From positions 1,398,978 to 1,462,977 of the forward strand of contig SDOX01000021.1 in assembly GCA_004565275.1 (NCBI GenBank): a stretch of DNA of 64,000 bases, given 5' to 3'. Every line of letters begins with the position of its first letter. Positions within the stretch are counted from its first letter, which is position 1. This DNA is from Nannochloropsis salina CCMP1776. Taxonomy: Eukaryota; Sar; Eustigmatophyceae; Eustigmatales; Monodopsidaceae. Below the pieces are notes generated by a model, which was not told the DNA's origin, ran no database searches, and was given only the letters and a program-made list of their open reading frames with translations. The position numbers and the translations under genes were made by a program. Shown one piece after another: positions 43,245 to 53,919 of the stretch.

Positions 43245-45522
43245 TCACGCATTCCCCTCCTCCATCAGTGGGCCATCTCGCCCTGTCCTCTCCCTTTCCT
43301 CATCCTCGTCCTCGCCGACGAGCTGGATCGGACCCATACCCAGCGACTCTAAGAACTGCCAATCACGGATGAGGGCCTGAATCGCTCTGTCACATTTTAT
43401 AATGGGAGTCAGGGCGGAGGACATCCCAAGAGACCAGACATGAGGGTAGACGTGCAATCACAAAGAGACACAAAGGTGGTGGGGGATAGTCGTTAGCCCG
43501 CCATTTGATAAGCTTCCATTTCTACAGAATTACCTGATTTCCTGGCCTGGGGGAGTAGCGCGAATGCCGAACGGGTAAGGAGCGAGGCCAAGGCCCTCTC
43601 GAACCTCCTCAGCAGTCGCCGATGGTCTCCACCTAGAATGAGATCAGAGGAAGGTGCGGCGATGAAAGAGATGACAAAGCCACGATGAGCGGAACATGGG
43701 TAATCATGCCTAGTCCCCCGCAGATATCACGGCCAGGAACGAGTCGTGCCCTTGCTACCTCTTTTTTACAGCATTCCTCTCAGCCGTGCGGGTATTCCTC
43801 AACCCCATCCAGTCTCCTTCCTATTCGACTTTTACAGCCAACCTTTCCGACCCCTGCCTCTCGTGCCCTCCCTGTCTCAGGGCCCTACTTCCACGTACTC
43901 TTCCTCTTCGCCCTCCATGGCGTATATCAAACCGAAGAAAGGGCAGTGCTGCCGCAACCTCTTGTAGTCCCACGACTGGGTGTCAGAGCTGGCCTCAGGT
44001 CCTGGAATAGGATGAGAGAAACAAAGAGCGACAGAAAAGAATGAGTCAGGGCTACGTGTATGAGCTCCTGCCTTTTTCCAATACGCGGCTGACAGCTCCG
44101 CGACTTTCCTCCATGTCATCTTCTGCGAAAACCCACAGTGCACGCCCAACCCCCTCTAAGCTTCACTCGGTCATCTTCCCACTGCATCGCTCCATTCCGT
44201 CTGCCCTCCCTCTTCTACCACCCACCAAGCAGTATGCTCCCCCTCAGTGGGTGCTTTTCCAGGAAGCGAAGGACCTGACCCACGGCGGGGCCGGGAGCGG
44301 CAATGACGAAGGTGGTATTGCGCAACTTGAGTCCCTCCCTGCTCATTCAACAAGAAGAAGGAAGGGAACGGGGAAAAAATGGCTCGCAAATGGGTCAGTG
44401 TGAAAAAAAGATCTTCGGGCGCGCGCAAGGCGCGGAGGCTGACAACGAATAGGAAGGTGATCGGCCGGCACCCTCGCTGGGATCAATGATTGGAATGCGT
44501 GAACGAGCGGGAAGGCCACACTGATATAGACTTCTTCACATGTTTAAAGCGGATGGAGCTTGTGGATAGATTTTCTCAATCGTCGGACCTGACTCTCAGG
44601 AGAGACGCCAGAGAGAAACCCACCGTAGATATGCCATCCATTTCGCCTCGGGGTATGCTTGCGGGGAGGGGACCGGTAGAACTTGAACGCGCTCCTCCAT
44701 CCAACCTAAGACAAGCCGGAAAAGAAAAGGCGTCCACAGGGGACGAAAATGTTGGAGTCTTGGCAGGCGAAAAGACAAGATGGGAGCCATAGACCCCCTT
44801 ATTTTCAAGGCCTGCGCTTCACCCGTAGCGGCCTAGTTACCTTCGCTTATGAGACTTTCCCGCACGCCTTGTCCCCACTCTTCGCTTGGACTGCCCAAGA
44901 TCGCGATGCGGGCCGTGAAGACGGGGGGGCGGGGCGAATTCTTGTTTGCCTTGCGGCTTTTTCCTGGCCAGAATGGTTTGGAAACAGAGCGAGGTTCAGA
45001 GGTCCGTACTCAGTCGTGCGTCCTATCAGTCCTCCTTCCAGTCTTACACGCACCTTTTTGCGGCTTCCTTGGTTTTTCCCCGTCATCATTACCATTCTCT
45101 TTTTTCCTGTTAGACAGGACGACTAAGCTCTTAAGTGACTCCCTACCAATTCCCATCAGTGAAACAAGATGCCCAATTTTCCCTGATTTCTGAGCATGCA
45201 TGTTCTTGTTTCAAAACACAGAACTAAACCATGCTCGCATTTATCCTTTGAGCATTGTATTATCAAAGCCTCCTCCCACCCCCAAGACGCGTACGTATGC
45301 ATTAACCCACCGGACCCAAGCCGCCACCGCCTTCGACTGGGATTCTTTATTTCCGGCAACTTCTTCTCCCCGGAACAGATCACGGGATTGAAAAAGAAAG
45401 CAATCGTTTGAGCGGGCGCCTGTTTTCACCCAGTGTCTGGCCCTGGTGCTGCTGCCCTCACAGACAAGGCAAAGTACAACGAGGGTGAGGAGCGGGCAGA
45501 CGCATACCCGACCAAACCTCAT
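43245..45522 (-). CDS. RBBP9/YdeN-like alpha/beta-hydrolase, catalytic residues missing
   Basis: Phase-consistent exons: complement(43245..43386, 43534..43632, 43899..43988, 44056..44122, 44226..44338, 44624..44705, 44841..~44975); a first exon from ATG 45522 with a signal peptide (CPLLTLVVLCLVCEGSS) is likely but its junction is unresolved. The chain follows the Ser_hydrolase/RBBP9 fold: RIAILGSPSEEWGQGVRESL, VQVLPVPSPQAYPEAKWMAY, NTTFVIAAPGPAVGQVLRFL, EKHPLRGSILL, SWDYKRLRQHCPFFGLIYAM, WRPSATAEEVREGL and IQALIRDWQFLESLG. Where active members have the nucleophile elbow G-H-S-x-G this protein has A-P-G-P-A. The H of the terminal G-H-F/N motif is replaced by G-Q-E. Probably a secreted or plastid pseudoenzyme. 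Exon 5 uses a short 67-nt piece. Confidence 0.65.
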
Positions 45523-46153
45523 GCCGAAGATGATTCTTTAAAGCTTTTGCCACCAAACTGTACAGTGAAAAGAGATTGTAGTCAAGGCCAAGGCTTGGGG
45601 CTACGTTCTAGACCACGAATAGGTGGCAAATTCAATCCATTATTATCCTTTCGAATACCGATCTGTCGTTCTTGTCATTTCCAGCAGGGAGCGGCGCTCC
45701 TCCGGCTTTTTCTTTCTGCCCTCACAAGGTAGTTAGTGTACATCGTACCCGCGCACTGCAAGGCCCTTGTCGTCCATTTTTTATAAAAAGAAAATGAAGT
45801 AGGAAAATAAAAAAGGGGGTTCGGTCGGACCTCGTTTTTGAGGTTTGTGCCTGACCATGGACTGGGGAAGCGAACGGGCGATTCCACTGAGGGGACGATT
45901 GATATCGGCTGCCATCAAATCCACTACTACTGCGAAAATCTTGCTGGGAAACGTTATGCGGTCATTTAGCGAGAACAAAATGAACAGAGTACGAAGAGGA
46001 CGCTCGTCCAGCTTTCGTGGTCGCATTATGGGGAGTTCCTTCACTTTCTATTTTCTTTTTCCTCACTCATTCCTTCGATACTTGCACGCTTCACACTCAG
46101 ACACGCAGCGCAACCAAAAACGCCAGAATTGAGTTCATAGCCCCAATAAAGTC
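45523..46153. other. Divergent promoter region, RBBP9-like / RAD6
   Basis: No supported gene; short open stretches lack ATG starts or domains. Confidence 0.5.
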
Positions 46154-47451
46154 ATGTCCACTGCCGCCCGCCGCCGCCTGATGCGAGATTTAAAACGGCT
46201 GCAAAGCGATCCACCACAGGGGGTGCAAGGCGCTCCGCTGGACAACAATGTAGGTGTTGTGGATGAGGATTGCACTCGATTATGTGTAAGCCCTCTGCGA
46301 AAGAGTGACACGTCCCAGTGAGATAAATATTCAACTTGGATGCACGCTTAGCTTCCTGCATCCACTTCTCATCAGATCATGACCTGGCAAGCAGTCATCT
46401 TCGGGCCCGATGACACGCCATGGGAGGGAGGCACCTTCAAACTGCTTCTCGAGTTCACGGAAGACTATCCGAACAAGGTAGGAGAAGTCTTGGGACGGAG
46501 ATAGGGTCTCCAAGCACGTCCGCAGCTGCGAAATGCACATAGTTTTTTTGCACGCGGATGACCTTTGCCAAGTATGAAGAGTTCCCAATACTTTTTCCAT
46601 CTCCCTTTCCTTCCCGTGCCTTGGTGGCCTTGAAGGCGCCTGCCGTGCGCTTCGTGACCAAAATGTTCCACCCGAATATCTACAACGACGGGCAGATCTG
46701 TCTCGGTAAGTCCTCGCGGGGAAGCAAGGGAGGGTTTTGTGTCTGGGCGGAGTCAGTACGCGGCGTGGGGCGTGGCCGGTGTGGGAGTGCGTAACGGCTT
46801 AGCCTGCGTCCGAACACATACATATATGTATAATTATATGTACATATATCGTATCTCGCCCTCTCCTCTCCCGGTAGATATACTGCAGAATCAGTGGAGC
46901 CCCATCTACGACGTATCGGCCATCCTCACCTCCATTCAGTCCCTCCTTTGTGACCCTAACCCTGCTTCCCCTGCCAACAGCGAGGCTTCCCGCCTGTACC
47001 AGGTACCGCCTCCCTTCCACCCTCTCTCCCTCCCTCCCTCAATCCTGTCCCTCTTTCTCCCGCCCCTCGCGGCTTGATCGTCCTTTGCATTTTTCGTCGC
47101 GCTTGGAGCCTCCGATCTGTATGCCTCCCTTCCACGTTTCTTCCGCCCCGCAGCCTCTATATCTGTCGAGACGATACCTTCGGTTTCTTCGCATAAAACA
47201 TGGTCATCCGAATGTGTTTCCTGTGCCATGCATCAGTCCTGCAATGCCATTCACGCCTTAGTTATTCGAGTTCCCGTTCCACACTTTGGCAGGACAACCG
47301 CCGGGAGTACAACCGCCGGGTGAAGGAGGTGGTGGAGCAGAGCTGGATCGCTGACGACGACGACGATGAGGATGGAGATGAGGAGGGGGAAGAGGAGGCG
47401 GGGGCGGAGAAAGAGAAAGGGGGGGCGGCGGGGGGTGGAGGTCAGGCATGA
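46154..47451 (+). CDS. RAD6: Ubiquitin-conjugating enzyme E2, RAD6/UBE2A-B type
   Basis: Exons 46154..46249, 46376..46477, 46636..46705, 46878..47002 and 47293..47451 give 183 aa in phase. RAD6 ubiquitinates PCNA (with RAD18) and histone H2B (with BRE1). The sequence is almost canonical: [80 protein letters not shown] with the active Cys at residue 88 (same position as yeast Rad6), [19 protein letters not shown] and [16 protein letters not shown]. After the UBC fold comes an acidic tail ([18 protein letters not shown]...) like that of yeast Rad6 and unlike animal UBE2A/B, then a Gly-rich end. Confidence 0.95.
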
Positions 47452-48745
47452 AGAGAGGGATCAAGAGAGATTGGACAGGGGCCGATTTTCCGATGGATGC
47501 ATGGAAGGGAGGGAAGAATGAGGTGTGTGAATGGAGGAGTGTGGAAGCAGACGGTATTTGTGCGGGCGGCAAAAGCCGGGAAGGTGTCGAGGGACTGAGG
47601 GAGAAAAGGAGGGTGCTTTCAGTCACACGGTTCGTCCCCCTATACTTGCCTTCTGATCGCGCTGGTGGCAGACACAGAGAGTGTCCAGGGTAGCAATGTC
47701 GTTTCTCAGATGCAGGGCGCAATGTCGTGCGAAGATTTCGGGAAAGAGCCCCCTTTAAACCAGCCGGGGAGCTGGATGCGGAAAGCACTGCCTCCTTGTG
47801 GTGAATGTACATACAAACACAAGTAGGAGACCGCGATAAAGCGAGGGAAGCAAAGAGGAATATGGTTGGAAGAGAGGCGCTTGTGCCCGCATGTGTCGTT
47901 TCAAGTGATAACCTCCTTGCCATTCCTTCATGCGCAAGCAATCGCGACCTGCCACACGTTTTTGTGCTCAATTCATACAAGCAATACGTTTAATTTGTGG
48001 CAAGTACATGTCTCTTTAGTTCAAAATGGACCCACATGAACCTCATAGACAAGATAGGCATCTACGTATATATCTGTGCAAACGGACTCTTAAGGCTGAG
48101 GCCTGAACCCGTGTTTAAGAGACATCCACAATACATACGACAACAAGACCACTTAGATGCCATCCATGATCGAATTGTTTCCAATCTATAGACCCTATTT
48201 CAACTGTACAAGACGCTCCTCTTTTCGTTCTATTTGCCAACTTATGTCACGCACAATTGCTGCACCGGCGCGTCGCCACCGTCTTCAGGAGATACGTTCC
48301 TCGTTCAGTGCCGCTTCAAGGGGACGGGCAGAGAAATGCCTGGACCTGCGATAATCAACAGAGCGTGCGCAACCTTGGTCACTGTCACGATATGAGCTTT
48401 CTGAAGCTTTTTATTGCGCTATTTTCCGGCGTCCACGAATATGCACTTTTTGGGGACGAGCCGAAGCATGTCATTCGGCACCCGTCCGAGCACGGGTTTA
48501 ACCTTCTCATTTTTAGAATGATTTGCGCATCAATGCACATTACCAGGTGTGCAGAGGTTTTAAAAAGTGTTTCTGCGTGATACATAATCAGAATAGGGAG
48601 AAAGATGTGAGAAAAGAGGTCTCTTCAGACGTATAAACCCCTTCACAGGTGAGCTTCACAAGTTGCACTTATTCCCCATCTCCTCGCCACGCCCTCCATC
48701 AGGCACATAGACTGGCTCTAATTTTTTCTACGGGCTACCAAGACC
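47452..48745. other. Intergenic, 1.3 kb
   Basis: RAD6 3' UTR and the promoter of the phosphatase gene. No coding or RNA gene recognised. Confidence 0.5.
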
Positions 48746-51700
48746 ATGAAAGACGAAGGAAACCCGACGCTGGATCCTTCCCCGCCCCAAAAACTGCATC
48801 GTGTGCCCTCCCTCGTGCTCCCAGAGGAGGCTATCTTCGGCACCTCTACGGCAGCTCCGTGTCTGGAATGTCGTGATTATCACGAGCGGCATCACAAAGT
48901 GACCTTGCAAAGTCCTAGCCAGGCTGGACAAATCGAGTCAGACGGCGAAGCAAGGAGCCTTGGGGAGCAGGCGTCGCGCGCATGGGGGGGGGAGCCTGGC
49001 AACGGCGGAGACAGTGAGGGGCGGAAGGCCGGTGGGCGGTGGGGCCATGCAAGTGCTGGAGGGGGCGTGAAGGGAAAAGGGCCCAGGCTACCTTCTCCCA
49101 CGAACATCTTTGCCCGGAAGCATTTCTCCTTCTTGACGGGGGCAGGCCGGGAGGGCGAGGCGGACAAGACCCCGCGGACGGAGGAGAGCGGGAGCGAGGA
49201 AGCGCCCAAGTTGCTCCTGTCTCAGTCTCTTCTCGCCCCCTCGTGAGTGAAGGGAGGGGGAGAGGGTGGGCAAAAGGGGGAGGAGAAGGGAAGGGGGAGG
49301 GCGGATTGGGCCGGGTTTGGGTGGTGAGGGAGGAAGGGATGGGGTAAGGGAGGAGGTAGGGGGGGGGGGTGGAGAGAGAGGGGAGCAGGCGTGCGGGCGT
49401 AGGCCATGATACAAAGGGCAAATTACGAACACTGGGGATGATTGAGGCCGCCGTCTGATACCCCTGGTGTCTTTGTGCGGGGAAAGAGGCTGACGGCGGC
49501 GTCGCTTATTCTCATTCCCACTCCCTCCCTCCTTTCCTCCCTCCTTCCCTCCCTCTCTCTCCCCCTCCCTCCCTCCCTCCTTCTCTCCCTCCCTTCCGTC
49601 CACCCTTCCTCCCAGGCCCCCTCCGCAGCAGATAACAAAACCCCATCGCATCATCCTCGTGCGGCACGGGGAGAGCACGGGTAATGTCGACGAGCGCGTA
49701 TACGTGGAGACGCCCGATTGGAAGGTGGGAGGGAGGAAGAGGGAGGATGAGGAAAGGTGGAGAGGGAGGCGCTTGGAGGGGACCACAGCTCTCAAAGAAA
49801 GGAGGATCTGGCGGCATCGATGTCTGAGATGTGTAGTAAGGATGACTGCATGGACATCTCAGGATCATGCATTCACAAGCCGACGTCCTCCTTTCCTACC
49901 TCCCTCCCTCTCTCCCTCCCTCCCACCCTCCTCCCTTTCCCCCCCAGGTACCCTTATCGCCAATAGGACACGAGCAGGCGCGCCAGACAGGGCGGCAGCT
50001 TAAGGCTCTTGTCGGAGACGAGCCTCTGTACATCTATACATCGCCCTACAGACGGTAAAGGCGGGAAGGGGGGGACCGAAGGGGAGGGAAAGGGTACGAG
50101 AGGGGATAAGAGTGGTCGATGGGACCGGGGGGGAGGAAGATGTGTCACTCGCCTTGCTCAGGCGTACTGGGTCATGACGATGAGTCACTCGTGTCGTCTT
50201 CTCCTTCCTTCCCTCCCTCCCTCCCTCCTTCCCTCCCTCCTTTCCTCCCGTTCCCGTCTCAGAACGAAGCAAACTCTCAGCAACATCCTTGAGTCCTTCG
50301 AGGACAATCTAAAGGTGGGCGTGAGAGAGGAGCCTCGGATCACGGAGCAGGTTAGTGCGGTAGAGAGAGACGGGGGCTGAGAAAATGAAAGGGAGGGAGG
50401 GAGGGAGGGAGAGAGGGAGGAAGTGAAGAGCATGCACGATTAGAAAAGCAATGGGTGTGGTCATGGAACGGATCTATTCATCGTTTGCGCCTCTGAATGA
50501 CTTGCTCTATCATGCCCCTCCATCCCTTATTCGCCCTCTCCCCCCTCCTTTCTCACCTCCCTCCCAACCGTCCCCTCCGCGTACGCTCGGCTGTCGACTT
50601 AGCAATTCGGCAATTTCCAGTGCCAGCAACTGATGCAACAAGCCAAGAAAGAGCGGTGCAACTTCGGTCGGTTCTATTTCCGGTCAGTCAATGGGGGCAT
50701 GCGGGGGAGGGAAATAGCGAGGGAGGCGAGGCAGGCGACGAGGACCGGGAATGAGCCGAGACGAGCCGAGAAGGGCGGAGAAGAGCCGAGAGGAATGACG
50801 ATACCCGCGTTCCCTCGCTCACGAATCACCTCCCTGTGCCCTCGATCGTCCCCTTCCCGACCCTTAGCTTCCCCAACGGAGAGTCCGGGCTGGACGTGTA
50901 TACAAGGGTCACCTCCTTCATCTCCACCATGTTCAGGTAGGTCCCGTGCTCGTCACACACGACGGAGACGGGCGTGGGACGCGAAGGGGGGGATATGTGT
51001 TGCCCTAACTTCCTCGCGTTGTACAGGGATTTTGCCGACGGGCACATTTGCCGGCCGGATCTAAACATCGTCATCGTCACGCACGGATTGACCTTGCGCC
51101 TGGTGGGGAGGGAGGGAGGGGGGGAGGGAAGGAGGGAAGGAGGCGGGGAGGGAGGGAGAGAAGGAGGCGGGGAAGGAAGGATGAGGGAAGAGAAATGGCA
51201 CAACTACAATTCTCGATTAAAAAGCTAGGGCTAGGAAGTCTCTCATAGTTGCATGAATGGCTGCTCTTCGACCCTCCTATCCGTGCTGCCCAAGCCCCTT
51301 TCCCCGCCTCTATCCTCTCCACTTGTGCTCTCAATGTCGCTTCCCATCCTTCCTCGCGCCTCCCTCATCCCTTTCCCCTTCCCGCATGCAGCTGCTCATG
51401 CGCTGGTTCAAGCTGACGGTAGATACCTTCGAAAGCACGACGAACCCGCCCAACGGCTCTTTTGTCGTGATGACGCGCAAGGAGGGGCCGAGGGGAGGAC
51501 GCTCCGGGGGGGGAGTCTACGAAATGGCGCCCGAATCGGCTGCCTTGATCTCGTTAAGGTAGGGCGTGGGGGTGAAAGAGGGTGATAGGGCGAGTGAGGA
51601 TAGTGGTTGCAAGTTGGGGGGGATAATTGGTCGGGCGTGCTGCCTATCAACTCCTTTCTTTCTGGTTCGATCTCGTACAGCTGTGACTCCGTGCCCGTGG

Positions 51701-51864
51701 GCGCCTCCATCATGACCCCCTGCAGCAATTTTGAGGACAACACCGGCGGAGAGCAAAAGGATGGGGGAGTGGAAAGGGCAATGACACCTCTGTCGAATGC
51801 CGTTGAGCGACTCTCAGTCGACGCGAATGGGATTTCGGAGGCTCAAGCCAGACCTAGTTACTAA
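48746..51864 (+). CDS. Histidine phosphatase / phosphoglycerate-mutase-like protein
   Basis: Nine exons: 48746..49242, 49616..49724, 49948..50054, 50263..50350, 50603..50682, 50868..50936, 51027..51102, 51392..51558, 51681..51864; 458 aa with all phases closing. Histidine phosphatases use an RHG phospho-histidine. The catalytic motif HRIILVRHGESTGNVDERVY is at about residue 175. LSPIGHEQARQTGRQL, YTSPYRRTKQTLSNI, EEPRITEQ, FGNFQ, GESGLDVYTRVTSF, the second His in VIVTHGLTLRLL and MRWFKLTVDTFE follow. This order is that of the Det1/YOR283W-like PGAM branch. The ~165-residue N-terminus is Gly/Ser/Glu-rich and probably disordered, with a possible metal-binding CLECRDYHERHH. Introns 2, 3 and 7 have complementary G-rich and C-rich ends. 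Confidence 0.9.
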
Positions 51865-51986
51865 TAAGATGTTGATGACAAAATCTGCAAATGAAAAGTA
51901 CACATTCGATTACATATTCTATCATGGAATGAAGTTAAGTCTCGCTCTCAAACGACGAGATCTTCCGGTGTCAATACTTTCGTCAT

Positions 51987-52379
51987 TTATTTCTTTTTGA
52001 CATCGTTACCTCCTGTCCCAACTGCATCCTGCAATCGCTTCTCCAGCGCCTTCTGCCGTCGACGTTCTTCCTCGGCCTCCTCCCGCATCACAATGTGATG
52101 ATGGAATCTGACATTGATAAAACAACTGGTGAAATGTTTCTCGTCATATTTTTACGTCTTCCCCTCATCTAAAACCCCCTTTACCCAATCTCATTCCTTG
52201 CGGAGACCTCGGGTATATCAACTCTCTAACGCCGCTCATTCCTCTTCTTGAGATACATTTGATATTCATATAGCGAACTCTCGGCTTACTTCTGCTACTG
52301 ACCTGTCCCTCAGCACCCATGCTCCATAGAGGGCAAACACGCCGACAACAGGAACCACTTGCTTCCACGGCGGGGGCAT
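51987..52379 (-). CDS. 65-aa single-helix membrane microprotein
   Basis: Two exons, complement(51987..52107, 52303..52379), join in phase (GGACAG|GTCAGT donor, ATGTCAG acceptor) to 65 aa. The product starts MPPPWKQVVPVVGVFALYGA, giving one short hydrophobic helix. It continues WVLRDRFHHHIVMREEAEEE as an amphipathic charged helix (RRRQKALEKRLQ) and ends NDVKKK. The layout resembles small subunits or assembly factors of mitochondrial or ER membrane complexes; the terminal K-K-K could be ER retrieval. I cannot name the family. Expression would decide it. Confidence 0.55.
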
Positions 52380-52811
52380 TACTTCCACTCAGATGTACCA
52401 AATGAATCAGGGAAGTTGAGGAAAAATCAAATGTGAAAGAGTTGCTCGACTGTGCTATGTACATCGTTGTCAGCAAGGGGAATGTCTGTCAAAACCTCTT
52501 TTGAAACAAGTCGACGTCAAGAAATGGCGCGATACTTTTGAAGGCGAATTAAGCGAATGGAACCACAGGAGACATCAAATAGGTTCGATGCTCTCTTTCT
52601 CCGAGGAATTATCCAGCCGCCGTGTGCTCGTGACACGTTTCTGCTGCGTTCATCCCTGAATTTGTATGCATGAAAAATATTGAGCATATATTTTGATCCT
52701 ACGTGCGATAACTTCTCTTCGCACGGTAAGACTTGAAAATGTTTTGGTGCTTACGCTTAACCTCCCCACCCCACTTGCAGTCAACGTACCCTTTAAAGCG
52801 ATCTCATTGGA
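52380..52811. other. Divergent promoter region
   Basis: Between the microprotein gene and the LEA_2-like gene; no other gene recognised. Confidence 0.5.
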
Positions 52812-53804
52812 ATGCGCTGGTGGCACCGTTTACTCACTTACTTGAGCAGCAGGCGACGAAACACTGCCTCACACTGTAGCTATTTGACACAGGAGCAGTC
52901 ACCCGTCTTACCCTCCATTTCCATTCCGGCTTTTGTGCTGCAAGAGCGAGGCATTTTATCGCCGGCCAAGCCCCCTCCTTTCGAAAGCCGATCTATGAAT
53001 TTCGATGAAAGAAAATCCAATTTCGGAGAATGTGACAAAGAAACTTCAGAAACTAGAGAGGAGATTTCAGATGGAACTTTATCGTCGGTGGAAGGAGAGC
53101 AGGCACAGAACAGCACTGGTGTTCCGTTACGCGCTCCTTCCTTTTCCACAATTCCAAGCGTCCATTCAGTCATGTCAGACATCCAAAGCCGCCTACACCA
53201 CCTTCCCAGATGGAAGTACAGATTTTTATGCGCAAGCTTGTTGTTGGCTGTCATCCTTTTGGGTCTACTTCTCTGCGTTTCGATTGTGTACGGCTTCGGC
53301 TTGAAATACGTCCATTTGTCAGTCACCGGAACGACGCCGCTGGCTCCAAGCTTAGTAGATGCGGAAGGAAATGCGCCAATCCGAGCAACCATCAGTCTTG
53401 ATAATCCCAATTCTTTCCCTATCACCGCCTCAGCAAGTGAAGTAGTTCTATCATACATGAATGGGACCGACGGTGGTCAACAGTACACTCCCCTGGCATC
53501 CGCCCCTCTGCCCCGCATTCAACTGCATGCCCGTCACAAAGATTGCATGCTCACCATTGATTTTGTCTTGGCGCATTTGCCCACAAAGCCTGAGGGAAAA
53601 GCAATCATGGGGGCGGTCCTTCAGGGCCGGGCTACATTCCTTCATGCGGCCGCCACCCTGCGGCTCCACGTGCGCGCCTTGGGCTTCATACGGATTGTCC
53701 GCAGATTCGAAATAGACTGTTCTGTCGCAACGTTATGGGGGGAGCCAACTAAGGCAGATGGTAGCAAAGACACGGTCTCGGATTGCTTTGGGGCTTTTGT
53801 GTAG
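52812..53804 (+). CDS. LEA_2/NDR1-HIN1-like single-pass membrane protein
   Basis: A single exon of 330 aa from ATG 52812. A ~135-residue cytosolic Ser-rich N-terminus precedes a basic stop-transfer (HHLPRWKYRF) and one transmembrane helix (LLLAVILLGLLLCVSIVYGF). The exoplasmic part looks like a LEA_2 beta-sandwich: LKYVHLSVTGTT, IRATISLDNPNSFPITASAS (the conserved x-N-P-N-x motif), EVVLSYMNG, MLTIDFVLAHLP and AATLRLHVRALGFIRIVRRF. In plants such proteins sit at the plasma membrane in defence and membrane contacts. Here the role is unknown. The family call is by pattern and moderate. Confidence 0.6.
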   Translation: MRWWHRLLTYLSSRRRNTASHCSYLTQEQSPVLPSISIPAFVLQERGILSPAKPPPFESRSMNFDERKSNFGECDKETSETREEISDGTLSSVEGEQAQNSTGVPLRAPSFSTIPSVHSVMSDIQSRLHHLPRWKYRFLCASLLLAVILLGLLLCVSIVYGFGLKYVHLSVTGTTPLAPSLVDAEGNAPIRATISLDNPNSFPITASASEVVLSYMNGTDGGQQYTPLASAPLPRIQLHARHKDCMLTIDFVLAHLPTKPEGKAIMGAVLQGRATFLHAAATLRLHVRALGFIRIVRRFEIDCSVATLWGEPTKADGSKDTVSDCFGAFV

Positions 53805-53919
53805 AGCCGCATCGAAGAAACATTCGAGCTCCTCAGACGGCTCAATGAAAAGTAATGTAAATCGGCCTTATGAAGCGTACTTTAACTTTAATCTTGTCTG
53901 ACCCGCAATGGGCTTCGCG

